NCBI GenBank assembly: GCA_019914945.1
Contig: CM034106.1
Span: forward strand, 11,222,501-11,286,500
Source: Typha latifolia
Lineage: Eukaryota > Streptophyta > Magnoliopsida > Poales > Typhaceae
Length of the DNA stretch: 64,000 nucleotides
Reading direction: 5' to 3'
Part shown: positions 24,381-38,500 of the stretch, one piece after another
Layout: every line of letters begins with the position of its first letter
Position numbering within the stretch: position 1 is the first letter of the stretch
The notes under the pieces: model-generated
What the model was told of the DNA's origin: nothing
The model's database searches: none
The model's input: only the letters and a program-made list of their open reading frames with translations
Position numbers and translations under genes: made by a program

Positions 24381-26528
24381 TCAATCCTTAGTCCGAGATC
24401 GGTTGTCCTGCCGCCGACCAAGAATGCGAGAAATTTGCAGCCCCCTACTGAAGGCTTGATTAAAGAGCATGCGGGTTTGGAATTCAGAAACAAATGGAAA
24501 CCAAGCCAAAAAGGCGACTGGGACAAAGAGGAGTAAACCCATTATGATTTCATAGCCTCGCGCTAGAGCACGCACTGATCCCCATAGTCCAGTTCGTCGA
24601 ACAAGAGGCTTACATGCCTGTGCAATCTGAATACAAGTACAGAAAAAGGAGATGAATCAGAGGAAAGCATCGAAAATAAGAACAGCAACAAATTTTAAGA
24701 TTAAGAAACGGACCAAAAGCAATCCCCATCCTGTAGGCATGAAAGCTAGGAAGCATAAGATAATATCCAGCACAGTCAGGTGAGGAAGGGCAATTAATAT
24801 GATCAAGATGGAAACGAATGTAACGAAAATTGAAAACTTGATCAGCCGAAAAACTAGCTGAAAATTCGCACTGAATTTCACTCTCCCAACAGATACTATC
24901 TGAAACAGAAAAGTACGAAGAGAATAAGTAATCCGAAAGCAACTATAGAGTATAGATACATAAGCATACACAGGACTGTAAAGCAGAAGTCTTAGTAGTA
25001 CACAAGGTTGCTCATGGCATGAAGAAGGTAAAAGTTAAAGTCCCAAAATTTCAAAGACTCCTACTTTACTAATATCGTTCTTAGGTATCTAAGAGAAGCT
25101 GTCATACAATACCATGGAGGTAAAGCTTTGGTGACAGTGAAGACCAGCCAGAACTTCAAGCTGCAACTCTAGAATCATAGTGCAGACAACTGTTGATGGA
25201 AAAACCGACATAGAACAACTCATACATGAGAGCTAACAGACCATGACTAGAGAACTTGAATTAGTAGTAGGACTGCAAATTAGCTGAGTCCTCTTCTTAG
25301 TTAGGTTGGCCATCACTAAAACTGAGCTCAGCAAATTTGCCACAAAAATTGTTCGAATTGGTTAAGAATTATATGTTAATTTTATAAGTAAATGAGGTCG
25401 GCCTACATGTTACATCCTTGATTGAACATCTGATTGGGACAGGACCATACTATGTGAAGTTCAATTAATCAGAAAAATGCAGAGGATGGGTTGCAGAATT
25501 TGAGGCTGAGACAGTAGATCCAATACAAAATACCCAGCCCTTCTGGCCTACAATGGTTTGAAGGCAACAAAAACCACTTACCTTTATGACCAGCAGTACC
25601 ACCAAAATCACAAGCCATGAAATACCATAAACCTGAAAAAGTGATGCAAAAGTTGCAAGTGAGTTATTCCATCCAATCATTCACTTAACGGTATGACATT
25701 TGAACCACAGATAAAGGAATGAAACAGTACCAGGACACTTTTAGTCTTCTTTGTTATATTTAAGTGGTAGACGAGGCCATATTGGTAGATAAAGAATCGT
25801 AATGCTAGCAATATCTCCACTAAAATTCCACGAATTCCAGTATATCGCAGATGTTCTTGCTCCTTGTCCCACCATGATTCCCAGCTTTTTTCTGCAGACA
25901 CACCAATTCCCCCATGGTTGTTGATCCACTTGTTCCAATCAGTCCAGTCCTCAACAAGTTTTTGCCACTCAAATCCAGATGGATTAAATAGAAAAGGGGC
26001 AAAAAGCCATGTGCCCACCATAAACCACATAGAGATTGTAATGAAAATGTATGCAACCGTTGACCTATATGATTGACTGAAGATTTGGTAAACAACAAGC
26101 AAAATCATCAGTTCAATGCCCTTAACAAAATGACTGCGAGAGTAGAGCCTGTAATTGTCTGCAAACTTAGCATGGAAGACGACAAATCCACGACCAGTAC
26201 CTCTGTACTCAGCACCTCCATGGAGCAATGTCCTTCCATAGTAATGAGTTTTAGTTCCGAGAGTAAATGCAAAAAATACAGAAGCCAGTTGTAACTGCAT
26301 CTGTATGAAATCACTTAGTGCTCTGCCAAAACCTTGTTCAAGGCCAATTTCCATCATCATTGGAAGGGCCATCAGAAATCCAAGCTGCACAAAAGACTGG
26401 GAAGCAAGAGCAACCTGCAGGGGCTCATTATGAATAAATCTTCTACCAGTTGCAAGGCCCTCTTCAAGTCCACTAAGAACAAGATAGAGGCGGCCATACA
26501 AGAATACGTAAACTGTAAGGACTGTCAC
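24381..26528 (-). CDS. CALS3: CALS3 exons 39-42: C-terminal transmembrane block
   Basis: Exons: 25731-26528 (798 nt, the largest exon), 25582-25632, 24714-24899, 24381-24626 (residues 1521-1946). They hold many hydrophobic helices plus conserved loops: [79 protein letters not shown] and [19 protein letters not shown]. The protein ends RSRTKD followed by TGA. In the family this block anchors the enzyme and is thought to form the glucan channel. Confidence 0.95.
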
Positions 26529-29500
26529 CTGCCAGTAAAGAAAGAACAAATTTTACAATTGAATAAATCGTACATATGCAAGATACTAGAGCAACATCTC
26601 TTACCAGGTTACTAAAGTAGAAACCCACAGTGGTAAAATAGCACGACATCATCCTAAAGAAATCAAAACGGTGCCCGAGCCTGTATAAATCACGACTCAG
26701 CGTCTGCTCACCATTTCCATTTGCTACCTTTGCCTCAAAAAGTGAGATTTTGTTTAGTCCAACATCCCTTCCCTTACCAACTTGCATGTACTCGTGATGT
26801 GTAATACTTCCTTCACGAAGTGTAGAGTTAAAACCTGCAAGTTTGAAGCCACATTGTCTAGTGAGTAACATATGACCTATGTATCCAAAAGTCATAAAGA
26901 GTATGACTAAATATTCTCCAGTTGTTGGAGTAATTTGACAGTCCAATTATTCTGTCCATATAGATGAACCTCGCTACCAGATGGCAGGTTATGAAACAAT
27001 CTAGCACATGCAGTACAATCAGGTTTCCCTGCCTCTATCAAGCAACTACTGATAGGCCCATGTTCATAGACATTGAATTGACTGGATTATCTGGTTATTG
27101 TATGAAGTATGAACTTATAGTAGGATTCTCATCTGCAATAGCAAATAAGACTAGTATCACAGAAACATGCCTGCAAATATGTCTTCGCTTAAGTTAATGA
27201 TCTTGGATGCTTTACTTACACCACCCCTTGTGAGATGGAAAAGTCGATCAAATACATCAGGATGACCGTAATGAAAGCGAACCCTGCACCAAAAGGAGAA
27301 ACAAAACATAAGCAAATATTTTTGGCGGATAATACCATGTTTTTCTTATGGAAACTACTGAAGTACTCTGGCTAGAAATATGGACAATTCATGTCACAGG
27401 GATAAGCAAATAATTCGTGCATTGTGTCAAAACATCCACATGTACACTTGTAAATAGATCAAGAAGTTTGTAGCTATAACTACTCAAGACACCTATTGAA
27501 TGCTGCATCAATCAGGCCCAGTGTCACTGAACTATTTCAAATTTCAAATCATCAATCACCCAAATCACATGTTACATGAGAGAATCATAACTTACTACAC
27601 TAGTTTATTTTCAGTCAACTATATAATGAAGACTGAATGAATGCAAAGGATCCATATATCTAATAGACAAATAATGGAAACTAACAACTTATCGAATATA
27701 ATTTTCTCAACTAAAAGTGCATTCTAATGTATGAGACTTCCCTCCACTGCATAGCCTAGGAAAGACAGGATGTATGAAAGCTTACCTCCCCAATATAGGA
27801 CTTGCTGTTTGACTTGTTTCCACAAAAACATATGATCACTTGATTGCAAGGAGGAAGGCCTACTGCCACACTCCAAGGAAGTAGCATATCTCAGTCGCAG
27901 TACTTGAGGAATTATTACAAATATATATATATATATATATAATTGCCATAGAATATGTAAAAAGATTTTAACATGTTTAGCAAGTTAGCAATTAGATAGG
28001 ATTGAGACCTATAATACAAATTGAACCCTTACAAGTTGCTGAAGGGATTGGCACAGATTTACAGAACAGAATATGGAAACTCACGGCCCCAGTCAAAGTC
28101 AAGGTGTTCCTATGGAACAATTGAATAGGCTTCACACCAAAGACAACCTACTGAAGAAAGGTATTCAAGGTACTGCAACCTGTGTACACTGTGGCGAAGC
28201 TGATGAATCAATTCAACAAATCCTCTTCATTCACGGATTCATACAAAGCTTATTCTACACACTAGCTACAAGACTACACATACACACCTGGTCGACTTCA
28301 TGGAACAATCTTAGAACGTGGAGGACAACAATTGCCATGCCCATCTGCAAAAGCCTAGAAATGCTTATGGCTATAATATGGTGGAAAACCTAGCATGAGA
28401 GGAACAACTATATCTTTCAGTTCTCAGCCTTGACAATCTGTCTGAGCATTTATGTTGGAGCTCTCACACCTATGAAGGAAATGAGAGCCTTACTATCCGA
28501 GTAAAATTTCGATCTCCTTCGATGATTTCTCGACTATTTCCCAATTGTTATTTACCATAAAATCTCCTCTCTAATTTCTCTCTTGTACATTCTCGCAATC
28601 TTAATATAACTGGGTTCAACCCATTATTAAAATAATAATAATAATAAATTGAGAGGGTCAATTTTAAAAATACAAATTTGAGCCCTTTAGAGCAGTATAA
28701 TTAAATATTTAAAATAATAGCCAATTTGTCAAAACAACATAAAGGACATATTATTCAAGTTAGAGGGTCAAGATGACATTCAATAGCCAATAACTCAGAG
28801 AAGGAAAGAGAGAAATGAAAACTTTTCCAGATAATGATAAAACCATGTTATAGTAACAGTGTTTTTCAAATAGTAAATATCTTTCTGGTGATGTCAAACT
28901 TTCCAATAAGGTAACTACTAATTTGTAATACTAAATATTGGCTAGAGAAGGAGAAAGATGATAGGTTTTACTCTAGGAAGTTTATCTATATTTCTCAGGC
29001 ATAAAACAAGCAAAAAAATCAAATAGAACACTATTTTTCATAGTTTTATACTTTTCTTGATAAAAGAAAATTTCTAGCGTTTAAAGAGCAGTAAAGGCAC
29101 TTTAAAGAAAGAATTTATATGCTCATGCTGTAGTGCGTGTAATCTGCTGACTTACATACTAGAATCATGTTAATCACCAATTATTCTAAAAGCTTAAACC
29201 GATAAAGAATGATAATTTTATTTTTATAATAATCTAACATTTCTATCATTTTGGACTCAAGACAATTTAATAGGCTCAAGAAGCGGATATGAATTAAATG
29301 GGTGAAGGTTTATACTTTAAGTGACAAATAAGTTCGGTGGAATTTAGAGTTTTAGACTACACACCTCTAGCTCTGATACAGTGTTAATTCACTAACTACT
29401 TTAAAAGTTTAAATTTTTCGAGGACAGTTGTCTTATTCTATTATACTACACTCCAACAAAGCATACAACACGAGGCACGCTTGGCAATAGGATGCAACAT

Positions 29501-32500
29501 GTGGAGATGGTCAAGCTTGTCGTGTGTGTCAGCATGTTACATGCTATCCACATACCATTCTGACCAACAACTACTACAGCAATCTTTTTTCTTTAGTTCA
29601 AGAACATCATAATAAAGGAGAATATAAAGACTCACTTTAAAGGATTTGCAAGCAATCTTTGTCCAATTGTCACAAAGCTGGTCTCTTGATTTGACATAAA
29701 CCATGCAAGAGAAGAAACACTGCACATAGTACCAAAAAGGCAAAAAGAAGAGCTTTAGTATGCATACATGAAGAAAAATAGAAAACACACCAAATTGGTT
29801 CTTGTTTGACCATAAGAAACTGACCTGCCTGTGAATATATGCTCTCTGACTCCAAGTATTGATGGATATCTCACATCATCATGTTTTGTCAAAAATTCTT
29901 GCAATAAGTTTCTCATTTTTAGCGCCTCTTCCATATAGTTGTCCTGCAGAATGGAGAGCATGAGCTACAGTTGAATATAGTCTATTTAAATTTTATAGAA
30001 TGAGAAAACTACAGAGTACAAACTACCTGGTTCATATCTATAGTCTGCAGACCTTCACCACGTGTAAAAATTATGGCATGATTTTGGTTTTCAGGTTTTC
30101 CTTCACCCAAAATTGCAGGTCCTGGAAGCTTTATTCGATAAATGACCTGCAAAGAGGAAATGGAAACATGTAAATATTTGGGAATTAGTAAGAAACTGGC
30201 TTAATGAACAGCAGAACATTAAAAGAAACCAAAATATTGTGACACCATGACCAGAGTCTTAAAAGGAAATGTGAACTTTGTGAACTAATTTCACAGAACT
30301 TTATAGAATGATTATAATCAATAATAGGAACATCTACTTAACTTTATTGTCCAAACTCCAAACTGTTGATTCTCTTATACCACATTGAGAATTATAAACA
30401 AACAGAAAATTTTCCATCATTTTCCTTCATAATAGATTCTGGATACCATTTCAAAGAGTTGCTACTCAGATTGATTTGAGAAAAAAAAATCAAAATAAAG
30501 AATCACCTGGTCAAGATTTTGTACTGGTTCATCAGGATTGCCAGCCTTAGCTACAGCAACCTTTACCAAAGCAGAGTAGTAAACCTTCTCTATTTTATTA
30601 TCCTTCCCAGGTTCCTCAATCTCATCTATATACGCTACACGGAGAGATGGATGCCTGCCAAATAAAGTAACTTTAGCATGATTAATTTACAATTAATTAA
30701 ACAATCCCTGTACTGATGCAACACCATCAGCAACTGTCTAAATACATGCAATATGTAGTGAAAAACTATGGAAGAACAAATGTGAGATTGAGTTATGAGA
30801 AGAAAATGTTGATTATTAGGCTACAAATATAGGAACTTATCATTAAGCCTTGAAAACTTACTGGAATTCTTCTCACAGTCAGATTATAAGTAAAACAAAG
30901 TTATCAAAAGATTCAAGATGATATTCTACCTACACAATCTGACTGTGAGAAGAATTAGAACAAGGCAGTCCACTATTATAGAATGACAATTGTCTCCAAG
31001 TATGTCTACCACTTATAAGTTCTTTCTACTTACATAGTCATGAGCTTTAAAATATCTTGTGCACGAGAATCTCCAGACCGCTTATCAATTCCATATTGCT
31101 GGCAAGATACCACATAGGTGAACTTCATGTCAGCTATGGCTTGGCATTGAGCCCACAAGGATCTTTGTTGTTTTGAGTGCTCCTCCGATGTCAACTCAGC
31201 AGCTTTGTAACCTTCCATAAGATCTGGAAAGGTTGGAAGGAGAAAATTTTCATGTGAGAAAGAGTAAACTATGGAACAGACTATATAGAATAATCACATA
31301 CTACCAAAAGGACCATGTTTTCATAGACCTATACCTTCATCTTTGCATATGTCCAGAAATGCTTGAAGTTCCAAAGCTTTCCGATAGTACATCATACCTC
31401 TAACTGGTGATAGACAATGAGGTAATAATGATTAATCATCAGTTAATCCGATCTAAATATACATTGTGGTTAGAAGAAAAACTACTGTTCTTTAGCATGT
31501 TAAACTTTTATTATAGTAGTTGATGTATTGACATAGTATCATAGTAGGTCTTGAATTCAAATTCCACCATATCTAACTTGTCAATTAAATGGAAAAATCT
31601 TCACTTATTTAAGTCAAGCCCACTACTTAGAGTCTTAGACTCTCAAAAAATGTCCAAGCCAAGAAGTGACTAGTGAGGGAGTGTTAGAAACTTAGAATAT
31701 TAAAAAAATAAGGGAAACTTGCATTTAACACCCTACATTTTCATATATTTGCAATTTACACCATGCATTTTTAATATTTGCAATCACACCCTACATTTTA
31801 TCAAATATTGGCCAAATTTACCTTGCCATTAGATCATTAACTAAACACCTAAATCAAATTAACTACATTAAGGACATTACCCTTAGCCTTACTCAACCTA
31901 AAACCCACATTCACTAAGAACTTTTTCTCCTCTGCAACCTAAAATAAACTAATCATTAATTAATAAAATGACAAACAAATGGAAACTCAAGACTATTAGT
32001 TTTATCCAATTAAAATAAAGTTCTCAAGAATTTCAAATGGGATGTAACTTCTTAATAAACAATAGAGGAGAACAAAAAACTGAGAGCCCCTAATTTTCTT
32101 CCTCTTCTAGCTTTGAGATTTTGGGCAAAAGAGAGAGTATCATCATGCCATCATGCTCTAAACTCTAAAATAAAAAGTGTTAGAATATAAAATATAAAAA
32201 CTACTATTCTCTAACAACTTAAGCTTTTAGAGTAGTTGGTAAGTTAATATAGTATCAAAGTCAGAGATTAAGGACTCAAATCTTATCATTACAAATTTGC
32301 CTAGAAATATAAAATTCTACTCATTTAAATTAAATCTACTTCTTAGATCTATCAAAATGTTTCAGCCCAGAAGTGGAGTCTCCCCAAAATGTAGGTGTTT
32401 CTAGAGTAGTTGATGAGTAAAAAGTTGTACATAAAATTTGACATCTAATGACGAAGGAATGTCTAGCACAAAGCTACAAGAAAGGACTAAGCAATACACC

Positions 32501-35500
32501 TGTTCGAGACAATGTTTGACCTCTGTATGATGCCCACAGACGAAGCTTCTCTTCCAGCTCCTCACTCCCTCGTAGTTCTTCTTCTGATTTACATCCGGTT
32601 CTTTCAAGGAAGTTGGTCCATTCATCTAAATATAAAAGAGAAAGAGAACAGTTTGCAGATCAATTCCAATTCCAATTCCAATTCCAAGACAAATTCAATA
32701 GCTTGCAGAAAAGAAATCAACCTGGAAAAATTTTCTGCAAATAGAAAAGGATGGAAACTCCATCTTCATTTGGCTCTTCAAGATTATGTAAAGAGAAAAG
32801 AACATCCTCATTATAATATGGTGTCAACAAACTGCAGAAAACCCCTAGAATATTAGATCACAAAGACACCAAACTGTTCAGGTACCAAGATCCAAAGTTT
32901 CAAAAGATTACTAAATAGAAAAAGAAAACCACTTCAGAGAGGATGAGAAATCTAGCAATTTGAAATTTCCTCACTATACATTACAGGAAGGGAATTTATA
33001 AGTTGCCTATAAATCATCTTCGTTTTAACATTTCTGCAGCAGACTCCAATATATTTTAATTTTATTATCTGGTTGCGATAAGAAACTGGTATGTTGCATA
33101 ATTTCAGTGTAAATATAGGTATGGCCGTACGTACAACAGTAATTAATTAACAAACAAAATGTTGAATGGTCTATGGACTTACTATGAAGAAACAGTGAAT
33201 TGAATAATAACAGGGAAAAGAAAAGGCAAGGACAGCATCACTGACAATACATCTATCTGATTTAATTTAGGATGAACTTACGAGAATGAGAGCATGCTAC
33301 GAACTTTAGGTGCATCAGGCATGTCCATAAACAAAGAATTGCAGAAGAAAGTGATCCTCCTCCTGGATTCCAGGTTGGTCGGCACATCCATAGCAGATTC
33401 CTTCACAGTAAGTAGCAGATGAAGCCTTTTGATCTGGAGCCAACATAGAAATACAAAAAAATTTACTTTAGAACAAAAGATTGCACATTATAACAACTGC
33501 TTAGAAACATACTACCTTCTCCGTCCAGGCATTTGTTAATTGTAAAGGAAAGTTGATTGCTCCAGCTGATGCAAATAGCTGATACTGTTCATCCAAAGGT
33601 CTCATACCCTCATGCCGCCCATATGATCCCCCATGGCTGGAGTCCAGAAGACTGGTACAGAACAGGACAGCACCAATGAATACCTAGAGCTACAGCTAGA
33701 TTTATATTTAGTTGAAAAACAGAGTGATGAAACAAGAGGGAAAACATAATCACAATTTGGATATTTAAACCATTTACAGAAGGCCTGTTTAGGTGCTTAT
33801 TTCGTCTGTTCATTACAATAATATTTGAATTTGTCAACCACAAGAGAACTAAAGATGAGATGATCAGCGCATGTACTTGGCAATATAATCTCAAACATGT
33901 TTACAACTGTAACTGAAATGGTTCCGTAAGATTGAGATGTGTAGTACTAAGACCAGCATGAAGATAAATAATAAATATTAGCTCTTGACATATATTGTCA
34001 ATAAAGCATGAGGCTTTTGTAAAATGAGAGTGTACAAACAATGATAAAGGAACTAAGTCAAACCAGATGTGGCAATGATTTGGTCAAAATAAATTTAAAT
34101 TTTGCATGGTAAAACAAATAAGCACATGCAAGTATCAGTAAGCAATGCCTCCATGGCATATGTGCATTTCATGAGAATATATCAAATTACTTTCGCAACG
34201 GCATCTTATGTAATATGGTCATGATTGTCTTATGGTTATCATTCATTACAGTAATTTAGTTTCTTAATTATCTGTCTTCATTTGACCTACATCTCATAGA
34301 TCAACCTCTCTCAAGTGGCTTTTGCTTGATGCAAATGGGAGCACAATCTAGTCTCACTCATAGCAGTATGAAAACCCTTATTTCATGCATAGGGTAGATT
34401 TGCTTACTATGTGGGAATGATCATGTTAATTATACAAAAGCAACAACGAAGAAAAACATGGCTGCAGATTTTAAAAAATCATATAATGTTATTATAAGAA
34501 AGTAATTATTAAACATGGCTGCAGATTTGCATTAAGCTGTTAAACAATACCAAGAAGGTAGATCCTATGGTATAGCATTGGCATAAAGACGACAAGAAAT
34601 ACAAAGCAACTTAGTTGCTCAGGAGTGACGCTATGTACTGATCGATCCTCCTCGGAAATGAAAATGTGAATTTACTGTACCTAGAGAGTTGGTCTTCCAT
34701 TATGTCCTTTGTCACGACCTCTAGCATGTCTTGGAAAAGAATAACAACCTGGCTCCTGTCTTCCTGCTTGTTATCTAGCTGCAGTTACCAAGAAGGAAAG
34801 AACATGTCGCTAATACATACTAAAGAGAGCCTGTTACAGTGAAAGGGAAATAATATGAACCTTTTATCCTGTAATACTCACTAAATACTTGATTAAAGTG
34901 ACAAACTTTTGATAGAGAGCGGGCAGAGCACGCATGTTCAGATCTGTTATAAGTTTACCATTCTCTATATAATTATCAACTTCATCAAATATAATTTGCA
35001 TCACCCTGCAAATACAATCACTGAGTTGAGAACACTACATTCTTGACGGAACAAAATGAATGACTCATAAATTTAAAATGGAAAGCTCATCAAGTACTCA
35101 CTTTTTTTCCTGATCACCCTCGACTAAATAGTTAATAATGTTCTTAAATGATGCATAACCTTCACGAATAGCAGAAAACATATAATTGTCAGCATCAAGT
35201 CTCTTTCTGAGCTCATGATCTTTCCCATTGCTATCTTTAGCCATCTGAACTGCTATCGGAATCTACCAATAGAATAAAGTTTCAGTTAGCATGTTGATGA
35301 AAAATGATTGCATGCAGGTGAAGCAAAAAAGTAGAAAAAGAATACCTTGCTGGCAAGCAAGAATGGAGGCCACTGAATAAGGTCTAGAGCACGATCTGCC
35401 ACATACGGGACAAGTAACATTTCCTTTTCCCTGCATTTCACTTTTAGGTATAAATTTTGCCACGGTAAGGTACTAAATGAACACTAGTGACCAGACAACT

Positions 35501-38500
35501 AGAAATAAGTCAATACACTCTCCTGCACATGTGTACTGGTTTCAGAACAGTAGATCACCTGTCGCTTATAAGATCTTCCTCCCGGAAGCTAGTAATTATC
35601 TGGTTCCACATTTGTGCAAATCTTGCTGCCTGCTTCTCCTTATTGACATCAGGCATCTGGACTAGTAGTATTACTCTGTTAGTCTATTGGATACCATTAA
35701 ATGTTGTAAAATATGTCTGATAGAATGTGGAGCTTAAACTCTCGAGGGGAAAAACATGAAAGAAAGAGTTTGAATAATTAGAGACAAACTTGAGCAAATC
35801 TGCGGGACAAAGAAGCCTTTAAACCCTTCTTTTGTTTTCCATCAGGCTTTTCTGCTGGAACTAGACGTGCATTAAATGCACCAGGTAGTGAATGAAATCG
35901 ATACCTCAACATTTCTAAAGTTCGGATCTGCGCCATCCAGAAAAAGAGGGAAACAAGTGCACATAACTTAGAAAACAGCTTTCCGAGTAATTGCCTAATA
36001 ACATGGCAAAAGGATAAAACTCATATGAAAAATTACAAGAAAAGACAAAAAAAAATGTATGTGATAATAGTATCTCTTTGTACTTTAAGAGTACTTCAAA
36101 AGGGCCCTCTTATTCAGCCTGAGCCACAAGTACAAGTTGGTCATAGGCTCAGAAAACTAAGCCATCTTGGTTAGGCTCACCAAAGCTTTTGGCCAAGGCT
36201 GATTAAAAGGACTCCAAGGTGACAAACCTCAAGTTTTCACTTTTCATCATTGTTCAATGAGAACTATTATTGTAAGCATATATATAACATGGACACTTCA
36301 GGACCTTGGGTGTCCTATAGTTGGGACTGTTTTCAGAGGGCAGCTACGGTTTTTGATTTGTTTTCTGCTTTTTCATCTTCAAGTAAGAGGGCACCCTTGG
36401 GTTTGTAAGCATATATATCACCTATTTTCTTATTTCTTCACTCCTCTAGTTCTGCAGCCTAGATGTAGAGGTTGTTTGTACAACAGTCTACAGTTCAGAA
36501 GCGAAAAAGAAGGAATTAGAGTAATATAGATGGATTTGTAAAATTATTTGTAATATATGAGTAAGTATTTCTCAGTTTTTCAAACTTAAAAAGGTAGCTG
36601 GAAACTTTATCAGAAGCTCAGTAAATATAGCATTAAAGTACCACTTGTTCATGCACAAAAGAGAAAATGGGGACATCATTCCAAACTATCCAGAGCCTCT
36701 GAAGAGAAATGATGAGAGGCAACAAAGTCCAAAGTCCGTAATAGAAGATAATGTAATCAAATAGAATTTCCAGTAAACAATCAATTCCCATGAAAATATT
36801 ATGGAGTCCCAAAGGGATTTCGAATATTATTTCTTACCTTACTTAGATTTTTCTTGATATAAGATGCAAAGAGAACCATAAAGGTAGATATCTTTAGCAT
36901 GCATATTCTTTGAAATGGTCTGACCAATAGAAATGCTGCTAAGAATTTTGATATAAAGCCACACAACATATGCAGTCTCCAGTACTACCAGAAGTAAAAG
37001 TCAATGACCATTGCACTGGTTTTACTGCAATAATCTACAAAATAACCATTGGCCAATTCGTACAAAATAAGAGCAAGATGACCTCCTCTTTAATCTATTT
37101 AAATTTACCTATTCATCAAAATTATAAACTGAACATATGGGAAAAAGAAACTAAACTAACCTCTCCAAGACGGAGGAAAGCACCATATATTCCACCAAGA
37201 AGGGTAGAAAAAATAGCATACCAAATTTGTGTGTCCATGAAATAGACCTGGAGAGAATGTAGAAGCAAAAGAGTACACATTAATTTTTTTTATAAATGGA
37301 GCAGAAAACAGACTGCAGACTGGAAGAAACGTACAAGAATGATTGGAGCCCAAAGAGCAATCACGACACCGACATTATTCTTCGCTGCAAAGGAAGTTGT
37401 ACACATGATATACTCCTCTAAATAAGCAACATAATGATGCTCACTTTTGTTACCTCTTGGGAAAAACTCATGCCACTGAAAGGTAGTAATAGGAATTTTC
37501 ATGATATCTTTGGTAGGTCCAATAAGAGGCTTGATCTGCAGGGCAGACAAACATTTAAGAATGACATGGGAAGGGAAAAGATTACTAGCAATTGCACATT
37601 TGAAGTTTGATGACTAGATCCCAAGTGGTTATCTACTTACCTTGATACAGAGACCATAAGTTTATATATATAAGAGTCTATGGAAAGCTGCTATAAAAAT
37701 CCTAGGTGGGCTGAAAGAAAGATAACTTCATGCAATAATATTAATATTATGCAAAGGATAAGGAGTCATTCTAAAGAAAATGAAATAATTTTAACATCAG
37801 TGGCATATTTGTAATAAACTAAAATTCAAAAGAAGATCTGTGGACTTGATCTAAACGAGAAACCCATCCAAATAGAAAAGCACTAGCCAACCTTGAGGAA
37901 ACTATAAATAGGACAGGTTCATCCATCAGAAAATTGACTGGATCTTTAAACCTTAAAGGATGAAATCATTACCCAATATCCAACCCTTGATCCTTCCACT
38001 ATACTCTCTTGACATGCACAAATTGTAATAACTGACAAAAAAATGGCACATGCACTGCACGTGCACCCCCTTCCCCCATCCCTCACCGATATGCGACAAG
38101 AGGAGCCACCACAGGTTTCTCAGCCGACTCGATCGGTTTCCGAATCGAAATCAAAATCCTCCCATATAAATAAAAACCCTAGCTCCCCTTCACTCACCCC
38201 AGCACCCTCCTTCCTCTTTTTCTTTTTCATACTTCCGTATCGTCGGAACTTGCGTCGTCGGATTGGAGTGCCAGAGCATGCTAGAGCAATCGAGAATGCA
38301 ACTCGACTCATCAGTGATTCATCTCCCACACCACACATTTATTAGAGTTTAATAAGGTAGATTGAAAATACCTAAATTTTAAGTGTTTGCAATTTCGTCG
38401 ACAAAGCTCGTCAATCGGCAACTTCAGGTCGTCATCGCACAGCTATAGAACCTTTGCGCCATTGGCCTCGTGATGTGGGTGCCTTATCTTGGAGTCCTCG

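Noticed and set aside
25677..26549. 290-aa frame considered as a separate gene
   Set aside because: It is exon 39 of CALS3 (25731-26528) with intron read-through at both ends.
38043..38345. 100-aa plus-strand frame as a gene
   Set aside because: Composition is low-complexity and it overlaps a TATA box and leader-like signals; it looks like a promoter segment rather than coding sequence.
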